Source: Candidatus Rhodoblastus alkanivorans
GTDB taxonomy: Bacteria; Pseudomonadota; Alphaproteobacteria; Rhizobiales; Beijerinckiaceae
NCBI RefSeq assembly: GCF_022760755.1
Contig: NZ_JAIVFP010000001.1
Coordinates: forward strand, 3,204,001 to 3,268,000
Reading direction: 5' to 3'
DNA: 64,000 bases
The notes below the pieces were generated by a model. That model was not told the DNA's origin. It saw only the letters and a list, made by a program, of their open reading frames with translations, and did no database searches. This document shows positions 33,411 to 42,832 of this stretch, one piece after another. The stretch's first letter is position 1; the number at the start of each line of letters is the position of its first letter. The translations under genes were made by a program, and so were the position numbers.

Positions 33411-34757
33411 GTGCAACCTGAACAGTTTCGGCGGAAAATCGTCGCGTTTCGCGAGGAAACATCCGGCTCGGTCGTGCTTCTCTTCGCTTTCGCCGTCGTC
33501 GGGATAGCGCTGATCGTCGGACTTACGCTCGATTACGGCAGGGCGCTTTCGATGAAAGGGACGCTGAAAACCGCCGCCGACGCCGCCGCTCTGGCGGCGC
33601 TCAGTACCGCTCAAACGGACTACGCCAACAATGTCAACGCCGCGCAGATGATCCTGGACGCGCAGGCGGCGGGCCAGCGCGCTTTTGTCGCCAATGCCGG
33701 GAATTATTATTCCAATCTCAGCCAGCCCCCGACCGTCACCGTTCAGCAGAGCGGCCTGGTCATCACGGCGGACGTCAGCTTCCAGGCGAAATCGCCCAAC
33801 CTGTTCGGCGCATTGGCCAATGTCGCGTCAATGAATGTCGCCCAGACGGGCGCACATTCGACAAAAGCGACATTGACGCTTCCCAGCTATTACGACTTCT
33901 ATCTCCTGCTCGACAATACGCCGTCGATGGGCATTGGCGCGACGCAGACCGACATCAACAATCTTATCAGCCTGACGTCTCACATTCCCAACAACCCGAA
34001 CGAGGCGAGTTGCGGTTTCGCCTGTCATGTCTCTAGTCAGTCGGCGAGCGTCGATTATTACTCCATCGCGCGCGCCAACAATGTCACTTTGCGCATCGAC
34101 CTGCTCCGGTCGGCGACCCAGAACCTCATGGATATGGCGGCCAGCATCGAGGCGGTCAACAACGTTTCCAACCAGTATCAATTCGCGGTCTATTCGTTCG
34201 GCGCAACCGCGACCGCCGCGCAAACCAACGCGATCGCCAATGTCGCGCCGCTCAGCGCCGACACCAGCGCCATCAAGACGCAGGTGCAGTCCCTCGACCT
34301 CATGTCGGTCGATTTCCAGAATCAATATAGCGACGAGGACACGTCCTTCGACACTGCCGTGCCGGCCCTGAATAACGTCATCCCGAGTCCTGGCGACGGA
34401 TCGAGCGCAAATTTCCGGAAAAAATTCGTGATCATCATCACCGACGGCCTGACGGACGAAAAACTCAACGGCGCCCGGGCGATCAAGCCGATCGACCCGA
34501 ACCTTTGCACGGCGATCAAAAACCGCGGCGTTCAGATCGCGACGCTCTACACGACCTATTATCCGCTGCCGACCAATGCGTTTTACAACCAAAAAGTCGC
34601 GCAATATCAGAGCCCAACCGACCAAATCGGCGCGGCGGTGCAAGCCTGCGCCAGCTCACCCGACCTTTATCAGGCGGTTGGAATCGGCGGCAACGTGTCC
34701 AGCGCCTTGGCGAATATCTTCCAGAAACTCCTCGCGGAAGGCCATCTCACCCAATAA
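33411..34757 (+). CDS. TadG-like pilus-assembly/vWA domain protein
   Basis: A 448-residue protein starting at GTG 33411 with GGAGG eight bases upstream. Residues 18-50 form a class III pilin-like N-terminus with one transmembrane helix (GSVVLLFAFAVVGIALIVGLTLDYGRA), followed by the TadE/TadG-type KTAADAAALAAL. From about residue 160 it has a von Willebrand A fold (YYDFYLLLDNTPSMGIGAT, a DxTxS version of MIDAS, and later FVIIITDGLTDE). CGFACH is a cysteine motif often seen in this family. It is anchored in the inner membrane with the vWA domain outside. No other tad genes are in the window. Confidence 0.8.
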   Translation: MQPEQFRRKIVAFREETSGSVVLLFAFAVVGIALIVGLTLDYGRALSMKGTLKTAADAAALAALSTAQTDYANNVNAAQMILDAQAAGQRAFVANAGNYYSNLSQPPTVTVQQSGLVITADVSFQAKSPNLFGALANVASMNVAQTGAHSTKATLTLPSYYDFYLLLDNTPSMGIGATQTDINNLISLTSHIPNNPNEASCGFACHVSSQSASVDYYSIARANNVTLRIDLLRSATQNLMDMAASIEAVNNVSNQYQFAVYSFGATATAAQTNAIANVAPLSADTSAIKTQVQSLDLMSVDFQNQYSDEDTSFDTAVPALNNVIPSPGDGSSANFRKKFVIIITDGLTDEKLNGARAIKPIDPNLCTAIKNRGVQIATLYTTYYPLPTNAFYNQKVAQYQSPTDQIGAAVQACASSPDLYQAVGIGGNVSSALANIFQKLLAEGHLTQ

Positions 34758-34789
34758 CATCGGCCTTTGCTTCCCAACCATCGCAAGCC

Positions 34790-34819
34790 GACGCCCGTCC
34801 GCAAGCACGGGCGTCTTTT
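34790..34819 (+). terminator. Rho-independent terminator after the vWA gene
   Basis: A 9-bp perfect stem GACGCCCGT/ACGGGCGTC (34790-34798 with 34807-34815) with an 8-base loop, followed by TTTT. It lies between convergent genes. Confidence 0.75.
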
Positions 34820-34846
34820 GCGCCCGCCTCCTTTGCGTCGGGAGGG

Positions 34847-35296
34847 CTAAGGCCCGCCCTGCTCCGCATCTGCGGAACTGGCGTCCTCCTCCGCGCAGGA
34901 GGCGCAGAGCCCCTGGATTTCGATTGCGACGCGTTCGGCCGAAAAACCGCTGCGCGCCGCCGCGCGAGACAGCAGGCTCTCGATCTCCGCGTCGCCGAAT
35001 TCCAACGTCCGGCCGCAGGCGCGGCAGATCATGAAGCCGGCGCGATGCCGATGGCCGCAGGCATGGCCCTCGTCGCGGCAGGCGACATAAGCGTTGCGCG
35101 TCTCAAGCCTATGGGCGAGCCCCTCGTCGATCAGCTTCTGCAAAGCGCGATAGACCGTCGGCGGGGCGACGCGGCCATGCTCGCGCAAGGCGTCGATCAC
35201 GTCATAGGCCGAAAGGGGCTTTTGCGCGCGCTCCAGTAAATCCCGGATCCGGGTCTGCATTTCGTTCAAACGCGCGGGCGCCGATTGGGCGGACAT
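34847..35296 (-). CDS. zur: Fur family regulator, Zur-like
   Basis: The 149-residue protein has a winged helix (LSAYDVIDALREHGRVAPPTVYRALQKLIDEGLAHRLE), then a His-rich turn GHACGHRHRAGFMICRACGRTLEF and a C-terminal CASC. The two CxxC pairs form the structural zinc site of Fur proteins. The spacing and the lack of iron-type residues favour Zur, the zinc-uptake repressor. ATG 35296 is preferred over the long upstream extension to 35488. A COG0523 GTPase is encoded divergently, which Zur commonly regulates. Confidence 0.8.
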   Translation of the reverse strand: MSAQSAPARLNEMQTRIRDLLERAQKPLSAYDVIDALREHGRVAPPTVYRALQKLIDEGLAHRLETRNAYVACRDEGHACGHRHRAGFMICRACGRTLEFGDAEIESLLSRAAARSGFSAERVAIEIQGLCASCAEEDASSADAEQGGP

Positions 35297-35541
35297 GGAC
35301 TTCTGAACCAATGTTGGGCTTCGTAGCCAGGGACTCTTACCAGAATAGGGTGCAACCATGCGCCTGCAAAGACGTCTCGCGCGCCGATCGCCCCGAGGGC
35401 TTGGGGCGAAAATCGGCTCAAGCATTTTTAAGACTCGCTTTTGCCGCGAAATGGCCCCGCAGGCGCTTACATTGACGCGCCGAACCACAATATAGTCGAA
35501 CTGACCAAGGCGCTCGCGCCCAACGCATGACCGGAGTTCGC

Positions 35542-36696
35542 ATGTCTGTCGAAAAAATTCCCGTCACCGTCCTCACCGGCTATCTGGGGGCGGGAAAAAC
35601 TACATTGCTCAACCGCATTCTGACCGAGGATCACGGCAAGAAATTCGCCGTCATCGTCAATGAATTCGGCGAGATCGGCATCGACAACGAACTCGTGGTG
35701 GACGCCGACGAGGAAGTCTTCGAAATGAATAACGGCTGCATCTGCTGCACCGTGCGCGGCGACCTGATCCGCATCATCGAGGGCCTGATGCGCCGCAAGG
35801 GCAAGTTTGACGCCATTCTGGTCGAGACCACCGGGCTCGCCGACCCGGCGCCGGTGGCGCAGACGTTTTTTGTCGACGCCGACGTCCAGAACGAGACCCG
35901 GCTCGACGCCATCGTCACCGTCGCCGACGCCAAATTTCTGGCGGCGCGCCTGAAGGATGCGCCGGAAGCCAAGAACCAGATCGCCTTCGCCGACGTCGTC
36001 CTCATCAACAAGACCGATCTCGTGAGCGAGGAGGAGCTGGAAGAGGTCGAGGCGCGGATTCGCGGCCTCAACCCTTATGCGAAACTCTACCGTACGACCA
36101 AATGCGACGTCGCGCTCGACGCCGTGCTCGACCGCAAGGCCTTCGATCTCGACCGGATCCTGGAGCTGGAGCCGGAATTTCTGACCGCCGAAGAGCACGA
36201 TCATGACCACCATGATCACGATCGTGGTCATCATCACCACCATGATCATGATCACCATCATAATCATGACCATGATTGCGGTCCGGATTGCGATCACGAG
36301 CATGATCACAAGCACGGACATGAGCACGGACATGAGCACGGGCATGATCATCACGAACATGAGCATCACCCGCCCAAGGTGATCCATGACGAGCAGGTCC
36401 GCTCGGTCGCCTTCCAACTCGACGGTCCGGTCGACCCCGACCTCTTCATGCCCTGGATCAATGAAGTGGTTCAGCGCGACGGCCCAGACATTTTGCGCTC
36501 CAAGGGCATCCTCGCCTTTCCGAACGAGCCGAAACGCTATGTCTTCCAAGGCGTCCACATGATTCTCGACGGCAACCTCCAGCGCGACTGGAAGTCCGAA
36601 GAAAAGCGCTCCAGCCGCATCGTCTTCATCGGCCGCAAGCTGAAGGAAGAGGAATTGCGCGCAGGATTCATGGCCTGCGCGGCATATGCCGCATAA
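35542..36696 (+). CDS. COG0523 (CobW/ZNG-like) GTP-dependent metallochaperone with long His-rich region
   Basis: A 384-residue GTPase with P-loop GYLGAGKTT (residues 13-21), the metal-binding CxCC motif GCICC (65-69), NKTD for guanine recognition and a CobW C-terminal domain. Residues about 219-276 form an extreme His/Asp-rich stretch, encoded by repeated CATGATCA-like units, that can bind many zinc ions. The closeness to a divergent Zur suggests a zinc chaperone that supplies metal to key proteins under zinc shortage. Because the window also has a large cobalamin locus, a CobW role cannot be excluded. The preferred ATG 35542 follows CCGGAG. Confidence 0.85.
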   Translation: MSVEKIPVTVLTGYLGAGKTTLLNRILTEDHGKKFAVIVNEFGEIGIDNELVVDADEEVFEMNNGCICCTVRGDLIRIIEGLMRRKGKFDAILVETTGLADPAPVAQTFFVDADVQNETRLDAIVTVADAKFLAARLKDAPEAKNQIAFADVVLINKTDLVSEEELEEVEARIRGLNPYAKLYRTTKCDVALDAVLDRKAFDLDRILELEPEFLTAEEHDHDHHDHDRGHHHHHDHDHHHNHDHDCGPDCDHEHDHKHGHEHGHEHGHDHHEHEHHPPKVIHDEQVRSVAFQLDGPVDPDLFMPWINEVVQRDGPDILRSKGILAFPNEPKRYVFQGVHMILDGNLQRDWKSEEKRSSRIVFIGRKLKEEELRAGFMACAAYAA

Positions 36697-36704
36697 GCCG
36701 CCAC

Positions 36705-36790
36705 GTCATTGCGAGCCAACGGATCCGGCCTTCGGCCGGTCCGATGACAGGCTCCGCAAAGCGATCCACGCAATCTTTCAGCAGGCTAAC
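36705..36790. repeat. GTCATTGCGAG-type intergenic repeat
   Basis: GTCATTGCGAG at 36705-36715 is followed by CCGGCCTTCGGCCGG (a perfect hairpin) and GATCCACGCAATC, features shared by the dispersed alphaproteobacterial intergenic repeat found also at 54440. The right boundary is approximate. The remaining gap to 36882 contains nothing recognisable. Confidence 0.6.
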
Positions 36791-36882
36791 AGGTGGCTTG
36801 CTTCGCCATAGACCGGTTCAGACGCCGGTCGTCGCTTCGACGGGCGCGCGAAACGCGCCCGTGGTTCGCAAGGGCGAAGCCT

Positions 36883-38103
36883 TCACTCCTCCGGCGCGTC
36901 TAAAATCGGATCGCGCTGGCTGATGTCGAAGCCGAACATCTCAAAGCTTTTTTTCATATGCGGCGGCAGCGGCGCGGTGACGTCGAGCACGCCGCCTTTG
37001 GGATGAGGCAGGATCAAGCGGCGGGCCAGCAGATGCAGCTTGTTCTCGACGCCCTCGGGTATGTTGCGGTTGGGGTCGGCGCGGCGGCGGCGGTCTTCGT
37101 CGCCGTGGCCATATTTTGGGTCGCCGACAATGGGGCAGCCGATGGCTTCCGCGTGGGCGCGAAGCTGATGGGTGCGGCCGGTCAGCGGCTTTAGCGACAG
37201 CCAGGACAGTCGGGGCGCCAGCTTGTCCACCACCGCGTAATAAGTCACTGAATGCTGGGCGTCGTCGTCGCCATGTCTGGCGACGCGCATTTTCTCGATG
37301 TCGCGGCGCTCCTCCATGCCGTGGCGGCCGCGCGGCAGGCGATTATCCCCCATGCCCTCGCCCTTGGCGAGATAGAGCGAGATGCGCCCCTGCGCCGGGC
37401 GCGGCACGCCCTCGACCATGGCCCAATAGATCTTGCTGGCCGACCGCGAGCGGAAAATCTCGCCAAGATCGGCGGCCATTTTTCTGGTCTTGGCGATCAG
37501 CAGCACGCCGGATGTGTCGCGGTCGAGGCGATGGACCAGTACCGGGCGCTCGCCGCGTTCATCGGCGAGCGACTGCAACATGCCGTCGAGATGGACCTTG
37601 GTGCCGGAACCGCCCTGGACCGCGAGGCCATAGGGCTTGTTCAGCACCATCAGATCGCGGTCGTCGAGCAGGATCATGTCGCGGATCGCGCGGGCGTCGG
37701 CTTCGGATTGCTCCGGCCGCTTCACCGCCGGCGCCCTGGGCGCCTCGACGTTCAGCGGCGGAACCCGCACCTTCTGCCCCGCCGCGACGCGCGACGAGGT
37801 TTCCACCCTTTTGCCGTCGAGGCGCACTTCGCCCTTGCGGCAGATCTTGGCGAGATAGGAAAGCGTGAGGGTCGGAATGCGGCGCTTGAACCAGCGGTCG
37901 ACGCGCATCCCCTCCTCGTCTTCCGTCACGACGAGGGTCTGCACGCCAAGCGCCAATTTGACCGGCTCGGGCGTTTTCTTTACGACGGCCGACGTTTCGG
38001 CCGCGGACTTTTCGGCGGTGGACTTTTTGGCGGAAGACCTGGGCGCCGCCGCGCCCTTGCGTGGAGCGCCTTTTCGCGGCGATCGCGCTCGTGGGCCGAT
38101 CAC
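36883..38103 (-). CDS. RluA-family 23S rRNA pseudouridine synthase (RluC-like)
   Basis: A 406-residue protein with a basic, Ala/Lys-rich N-terminal tail (about 60 residues) and then an S4-like domain (MRVDRWFKRRIPTLTLSYLAKICRKGEVRLDGKRVETSSRV). The synthase core has the catalytic aspartate motif HRLDRDTSGVLLIAKT and later GRTHQLRAHAEAIGCPIVGDPKYG. It modifies uridines of the large-subunit rRNA. GTG 38103 is the likely start, overlapping the crcB stop (GTGA). Confidence 0.85.
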   Translation of the reverse strand: MIGPRARSPRKGAPRKGAAAPRSSAKKSTAEKSAAETSAVVKKTPEPVKLALGVQTLVVTEDEEGMRVDRWFKRRIPTLTLSYLAKICRKGEVRLDGKRVETSSRVAAGQKVRVPPLNVEAPRAPAVKRPEQSEADARAIRDMILLDDRDLMVLNKPYGLAVQGGSGTKVHLDGMLQSLADERGERPVLVHRLDRDTSGVLLIAKTRKMAADLGEIFRSRSASKIYWAMVEGVPRPAQGRISLYLAKGEGMGDNRLPRGRHGMEERRDIEKMRVARHGDDDAQHSVTYYAVVDKLAPRLSWLSLKPLTGRTHQLRAHAEAIGCPIVGDPKYGHGDEDRRRRADPNRNIPEGVENKLHLLARRLILPHPKGGVLDVTAPLPPHMKKSFEMFGFDISQRDPILDAPEE

Positions 38104-38483
38104 GACAGCGCCCTCGCGACGAAAAGGCCGCTGAAGACGCCGGCAAGCGCCAACAGCACCGAGCCGCCGACATAGGCCGCCGTCAAAACCACTTCCCCGC
38201 GTTCGAACAGCAGAGCGGAATCGAGCGAAAAGGCCGAAAAGGTGGTGTAGCCGCCGAGAACCCCCGTCAGCAGGAAAAGGCGCACGTGCTGCGTCCAGTT
38301 CGCGCCGGTGCGGAAAGCGAGATAGCCCGCCGCCAGCCCCATGATCGTGGAGCCGGAAATGTTGATCAGGAACGTTCCCCACGGGAAATTGGTCCCGAGC
38401 AGCCGCGCCGCGATAAGATTCACGGTGTGACGCAGACAGCCGCCGACGCCGGCGCCGAGGAAGATGAGAAGATAGGCCCGCAT
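38100..38483 (-). CDS. crcB: Fluoride exporter CrcB/FluC
   Basis: The 127-residue, four-helix protein starts MRAYLLIFLGAGVGGCLRH and contains the family signatures FPWGTFLINISGS and GVLGGYTTFSAFS. Two copies assemble in antiparallel orientation as a fluoride channel that protects against cytoplasmic fluoride. It is translated in an overlapping pair with the pseudouridine synthase and lies next to a ClC channel gene. Confidence 0.93.
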   Translation of the reverse strand: MRAYLLIFLGAGVGGCLRHTVNLIAARLLGTNFPWGTFLINISGSTIMGLAAGYLAFRTGANWTQHVRLFLLTGVLGGYTTFSAFSLDSALLFERGEVVLTAAYVGGSVLLALAGVFSGLFVARALS

Positions 38484-38522
38484 TTTCTTTCTATAGCCAA
38501 GCCGCGACGCGCCGTCATCCGC

Positions 38523-39848
38523 CTATTTGGCGTGACCGGCCGTTTCCGCTTTGGCGAGGAAATGATGGGAGAGGGCGTGATAGAGCCCTTCCCGGCTCAT
38601 CAGCCTCGAAGTCGCCTCGGCGACCAGCGCCGCGATCATCAATGGGATGATCATGGCGTGATCGTCAGTCATTTCCGAAACGATGACGAAGGCCGTGATC
38701 GGGGCATGAGTCACGCCGGTAAGAAAGGAGACCATGCCGATCAGGGCCAGGGCGCCGAGGGGAACATGGGGGAAGACGAGACGGAGCAAGGCGCCCTCGC
38801 CCGCCCCGATCGAGAGCGACGGCGAGAACAGGCCGCCGGGAATGCCGCTGATGGTGGAGAGCGTGGTGGCGATGAATTTCAGCGGCGCGAACCAGTAATC
38901 GATATTGGCGCTGGCATGGACGATGGCGCGCGCCTCGGCATAGCCGGTGCCGAAAACCGACGTGTCGCCGTGCAGACCGCAGAGGGCGACGCCGAAGCCG
39001 CAAAGCATGGCGAAAAGGATTGGCTGTCTTGCGATCGCCGCGCCGAATCGGCCGGAGAGGCCGCCGGCGAAGGCCAGAACGATGCGGATGAAGACGCCGC
39101 CGCTGAGCCCGCCGGCGACGGCGCCGATCGGGATCGCGGCCCAGGCGGAGCCGAGCGGCAGAATTGCCGCGGTCGAGCCGAAATAGGAATAGTCGCCAAC
39201 GAGCGCCAGCGAGGTCAGACCCGCCGCGATCACCGCGCCGATGATCAGGCCGCTGGTGCGCGTTTCGAAGGATCGGCTCAATTCCTCGATGCCGAACACG
39301 ATGCCGGCGAGCGGCGTGTTGAACGCCGCCGACACCCCCGCCGCCGCCCCCGCGAGCAGGAAGCCCGCCTGCCGGTAAGGCGCGCGATGGCCCAGCGCAT
39401 ACATAATCGCGCCGCCGACCTGCACCGTCGGCCCCTCGCGCCCGGTCGAGGCGCCGAACAGCAGGCCGAGCGTCATCACCACGATCTTGCCCACGGCGAC
39501 CCGCAGCGAAACCAGCGGCGAGCGCTGCTCCTTGTCCTCGATCTGCAAAGCCGCGATGACCTGCGGGATGCCGCTGCCCTGCGAATTGGGAAAAACATGG
39601 CGCGACAGATAGACCGCAATGCCGAATCCGATCGGCGTCGCCACCAGTCCGATGTCGGGCGCGTGATGCAGGACCAGGGTCAGGATTTCCTGCGCCTTGT
39701 CGGCAAGCCAGGCCATCAGCACGGCGACGCCGCCCACCGTCAGGCCGCCGGCGAGGAACATCGCCTGCCGCGACGATCGCTTGAACGCAATACGCGAACG
39801 CGCTGCAATATGCTGCTGATAGCGACTGCTCGGTCTCAACCTGATCAC
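38523..39848 (-). CDS. ClC-family chloride channel/transporter
   Basis: About 441 residues with the ClC selectivity-filter motifs in order: GSGIPQV, GREGPTVQVGGA (containing the gating glutamate), GIEELSRSFE and GIPGGLFSPSLSIGAGEG. Many transmembrane helices are evident. No intracellular CBS domains follow. The likely start is GTG 39848 behind GGAGTGGGA; a longer open frame exists upstream into the rarA end. It exchanges chloride or, given the crcB neighbour, possibly another halide for protons. The fluoride idea is inference, since fluoride-type ClCs usually have a different filter. Confidence 0.85.
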   Translation of the reverse strand: MIRLRPSSRYQQHIAARSRIAFKRSSRQAMFLAGGLTVGGVAVLMAWLADKAQEILTLVLHHAPDIGLVATPIGFGIAVYLSRHVFPNSQGSGIPQVIAALQIEDKEQRSPLVSLRVAVGKIVVMTLGLLFGASTGREGPTVQVGGAIMYALGHRAPYRQAGFLLAGAAAGVSAAFNTPLAGIVFGIEELSRSFETRTSGLIIGAVIAAGLTSLALVGDYSYFGSTAAILPLGSAWAAIPIGAVAGGLSGGVFIRIVLAFAGGLSGRFGAAIARQPILFAMLCGFGVALCGLHGDTSVFGTGYAEARAIVHASANIDYWFAPLKFIATTLSTISGIPGGLFSPSLSIGAGEGALLRLVFPHVPLGALALIGMVSFLTGVTHAPITAFVIVSEMTDDHAMIIPLMIAALVAEATSRLMSREGLYHALSHHFLAKAETAGHAK

Positions 39849-39891
39849 GCTGTCCCACTCCGCGACGCCGCGATGGATCAAATCCGCGCGC

Positions 39892-41202
39892 TCAATTTCC
39901 TTCGCGTTCTTTTCGCAATTTTTCCCAATAGTCCAGGCGTTTGGTGATTTCCCGCTCGAATCCGCGCTCGACCGGACGATAGAGCCTTTGCCGCCCCAAA
40001 ACCTCGGGCCAATAGTCCTGGCCGGAAAAGGCGTCGGGCTCGTCGTGGTCATAGGCGTAGCCGGCGCCATAGCCTTCCGATTTCATCAGTTTGGTCGGCG
40101 CGTTGAGAATGATTTTCGGCGGCATGAGCGAGCCATGCTCGCGGGCGAGCTTCATCGCCGCTTTGTAGGCGACATAATTGGCATTGGATTTGGGCGCCGT
40201 CGCGCAATAGACCACGGCCTGGGCGATCGCCAGTTCGCCCTCCGGCGAGCCCAGAAAATCATAGGCGTCCTTGGCGGCGTTGGCGATCACGAGCGCCTGG
40301 GGATCGGCGAGGCCGATGTCCTCGACCGCCATGCGCACCACGCGGCGGACGATGAAAAGCGGGTCCTCGCCGGCGTCGAACATGCGGGCGAGATAATAGA
40401 GCGCGGCGTCGGGGTCCGAGCCGCGCACGGTCTTGTGCAGGGCGCTGATGAGATTGTAATGGCCCTCCTGGCCCTTGTCATAGATTGGCGCGCGGCGCTG
40501 GACGATCTCGGTCAGCGTCTTGGCGTCAAAAACCTCGCCCGGCCGGGCGGCGCGGAAAATCTCTTCGACCAAAGTCAGGGCGGCGCGGCCGTCGCCGTCG
40601 GCCATCAGGACCAGCGCCGCGCGCGCCTCGGAATCGAGCGGCAGTGTTTTGCCCTCGGCGTCTTCCGCGCGCTCAAGGAGCTTTTCAATCGCCGCGGCGT
40701 CGAGGCTGTGGAAGGTCAGCACGCGGGCCCGCGACAACAGCGCAGCATTGAGTTCGAAAGACGGATTTTCGGTGGTGGCGCCGATCAGGGTGATCGTCCC
40801 GTCCTCCATCACCGGCAGAAAGGAATCCTGCTGGGCGCGGTTGAAGCGATGGATTTCGTCAACGAACAGCAGGGTTCCCTGCCCTGTGGCGCGACGCCCG
40901 CGCGCCTCTTCAAAGATTTTTTTCAACTCGCCGACGCCGGAAAAAATCGCCGAAGCCTGGACGAAATGGAGTTTCGTTTCATGCGCCAGCAGGCGCGCCG
41001 CCGTGGTCTTGCCGGTGCCGGGCGGGCCCCAGAAGATCAGGCTGCCGAGGGACCCCGATTGGACCAGCCGCGTCAGCGCCCCGTTTGGGCCGAGCAGATG
41101 GTCCTGGCCGGCGACGTCGGCGAGGCTTTTCGGCCGCAGCTTTTCCGCGAGCGGGCGCGGCGCGTCCCGGTCCAGTCCGGCGCTGGCGAAGAGATCGGTC
41201 AT
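39892..41202 (-). CDS. rarA: RarA/MgsA replication-associated recombination ATPase
   Basis: The 436-residue AAA+ protein has an N-terminal LAEKLRPKSLADVAGQDHLLGP, Walker A GPPGTGKTT (59-67), Walker B LLFVDEIHRF (111-120) and sensor GATTENPSFELNAALLSR. The C-terminal clamp-loader-like and tetramerisation regions end with YRPVERGFEREITKRLDYWEKL. It acts at stalled replication forks with RecA and SSB. The ATG at 41202 matches the usual start. Confidence 0.92.
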   Translation of the reverse strand: MTDLFASAGLDRDAPRPLAEKLRPKSLADVAGQDHLLGPNGALTRLVQSGSLGSLIFWGPPGTGKTTAARLLAHETKLHFVQASAIFSGVGELKKIFEEARGRRATGQGTLLFVDEIHRFNRAQQDSFLPVMEDGTITLIGATTENPSFELNAALLSRARVLTFHSLDAAAIEKLLERAEDAEGKTLPLDSEARAALVLMADGDGRAALTLVEEIFRAARPGEVFDAKTLTEIVQRRAPIYDKGQEGHYNLISALHKTVRGSDPDAALYYLARMFDAGEDPLFIVRRVVRMAVEDIGLADPQALVIANAAKDAYDFLGSPEGELAIAQAVVYCATAPKSNANYVAYKAAMKLAREHGSLMPPKIILNAPTKLMKSEGYGAGYAYDHDEPDAFSGQDYWPEVLGRQRLYRPVERGFEREITKRLDYWEKLRKEREGN

Positions 41203-41295
41203 GGCCCCTTTTCGCGCTTCTGAGCTGGCTGGGCAACAGGCGATTGACCTCGGCCGCCATCCGGTTCAAACCAGCGCCAAACCACGAGGCCAAAG

Positions 41296-42003
41296 ATGAC
41301 CGACCTTTCCCCCGCCGCCCTGGAAAAGCAGTTGATCGCCGAAGAAACCGCCAAGATGCTGCTCGAAGTCGGCGCCGTCCTTTTCAATGCGGAAAAGCCT
41401 TTCATTTTCACTTCGGGCTGGGCGAGCCCGGTCTATACCGACATGCGCAAGCTGATCGCCTTCCCCCGCCTGCGCAACGCGCTGATGGATTTCGCGGTGA
41501 AGACCATCCAGCGCGAGATCGGCTATGAGAGCCTCGACATTATCGCCGGCGGCGAGACCGCGGGCATTCCTTTCGCCGCCTGGATTTCCGACCGATTCGC
41601 CTTGCCGATGCAATATGTCCGCAAGAAGCCGAAAGGCTTTGGCCGCAACGCCCGCATCGAAGGCGAATTGCAGGACGGCGCGCGCACCCTGCTGGTGGAG
41701 GACCTCGCCACCGACGGCGCCTCGAAGGTCAATTTCATCTCCGCCATTCGCGAGGCGGGGCAGAAATGCGACCACACTTTCGTGTTCTTCTTCTACGATA
41801 TTTTCCCGCAGGCGCGCGACGAGCTGCGTAAGGAAAACATCGAGCTGCACCAGCTCACCACCTGGTGGGACGTGCTGAAGGTCGCGCGCAAGACCAATTA
41901 CCTGCCTGGCGCCACGCTCGACGAGGTCGAGAAATTCCTGCACGCTCCGGCCGAATGGTCGGCGGCCCATGGCGGGGTTTCCGAATTCGGCAAAAAGGAG
42001 TGA
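41296..42003 (+). CDS. pyrE: Orotate phosphoribosyltransferase
   Basis: A 235-residue enzyme with the phosphoribosyltransferase pattern: [48 protein letters not shown], and the PRPP-binding loop [17 protein letters not shown]. It converts orotate and PRPP to orotidine monophosphate in pyrimidine synthesis in the cytoplasm. It has the longer alphaproteobacterial form. It is divergent from rarA, with 93 bases between. Confidence 0.93.
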   Translation: MTDLSPAALEKQLIAEETAKMLLEVGAVLFNAEKPFIFTSGWASPVYTDMRKLIAFPRLRNALMDFAVKTIQREIGYESLDIIAGGETAGIPFAAWISDRFALPMQYVRKKPKGFGRNARIEGELQDGARTLLVEDLATDGASKVNFISAIREAGQKCDHTFVFFFYDIFPQARDELRKENIELHQLTTWWDVLKVARKTNYLPGATLDEVEKFLHAPAEWSAAHGGVSEFGKKE

Positions 42004-42008
42004 TCCTC

Positions 42009-42695
42009 ATGCGGCGCCTCGGTCTGGCCTGCGCCGCGACGGCGCTCTTCGTCGCTCCCCTCGCGGCTCGGGCGCAGAGCGACGACCGGTTCTGCTCCGG
42101 CGTCGATTTCGCCAACACGCCCAGTCTTGTGATCGGCCGGATCAAGGCGGATGCGGGAAAAGTCAATTTCCGCAAGAATGGCGACAAAAAGAACGCCTGC
42201 CCCTCTGCTGCGGCCGCATGTCAGGAAAAGGCCTATCTCGTGCCCGGCGACCTCGTCGCGGTCGGCGCGAAGCGTGGAGAATTCACCTGTGTCGCTTATG
42301 ACAATGGCAAGGGGGATCGCGGCGGCTGGCTGCCTTCTTCGGCGATCGAGCCGGCGCCCGTCGAGACCAGCCCGGAAAGCTGGACCGGCCATTGGAAACG
42401 CGTCGAGGCCGACATCACCATCGAAAACGCCAAAAATGGCTTGCAAGCCCAAGGCGAAGCGACTTTCGGCGCCCTTGATCCCGAACGGGTCAAGCGCGGC
42501 GCTGTCAATCTCGGCTCGTTTTCCGGGCCACTCGTGCTGAAAAATGGCCAGGGGACCGTGGTCGACAGCGATTCGGTCAGCGGTTGCGACCTGCGCATGG
42601 TCCGCGCCGGCGCCTTTCTATTCGTGCGCGACAATATGCAATGCGGCGGGATGAACGTGTCCTTTTCCGGCATGTACCGCAAGGCCGGGAACTAA
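42009..42695 (+). CDS. Exported protein with SH3-like region, function unknown
   Basis: The 228-residue protein starts at ATG 42009, six bases after the pyrE stop region (AAAGGAG site). It has a signal peptide ending ARAQS. The mature part has four or more cysteines (FCSGVD, NACPSAAAACQ, EFTCVAY, SGCDLRM, MQCGGM) and a bacterial SH3-like segment (DLVAVGAKRGEFTCVAYDNGKGDRGGWLPSSAIEP). Such periplasmic proteins may bind cell-wall or other ligands. I do not recognise a specific family. Confidence 0.7.
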   Translation: MRRLGLACAATALFVAPLAARAQSDDRFCSGVDFANTPSLVIGRIKADAGKVNFRKNGDKKNACPSAAAACQEKAYLVPGDLVAVGAKRGEFTCVAYDNGKGDRGGWLPSSAIEPAPVETSPESWTGHWKRVEADITIENAKNGLQAQGEATFGALDPERVKRGAVNLGSFSGPLVLKNGQGTVVDSDSVSGCDLRMVRAGAFLFVRDNMQCGGMNVSFSGMYRKAGN

Positions 42696-42832
42696 CCGCG
42701 TCAGCCTCTTAATTTTAGCATAATTCGGCCTTCGACCGCCTGTTTCGCTCCTGCCTCTATTGGCAGGCCGCCCTGGTTCCCGACAATATCCCCCCGGCCG
42801 GATGGAATCCGGCGCAAAGGAATGAGGGAGAA

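Noticed and set aside
35542-36696. CobW of the cobalamin locus
   Set aside because: The gene is 15 kb from the cob genes and next to a Zur-like regulator; the long His-rich region favours zinc handling, although CobW cannot be fully excluded.
38061-39947. Plus-strand open frame of 628 codons across crcB and the ClC gene
   Set aside because: Composition is that of a shadow frame (Arg, Gly, Glu rich), and the opposite strand carries two well-supported membrane proteins.
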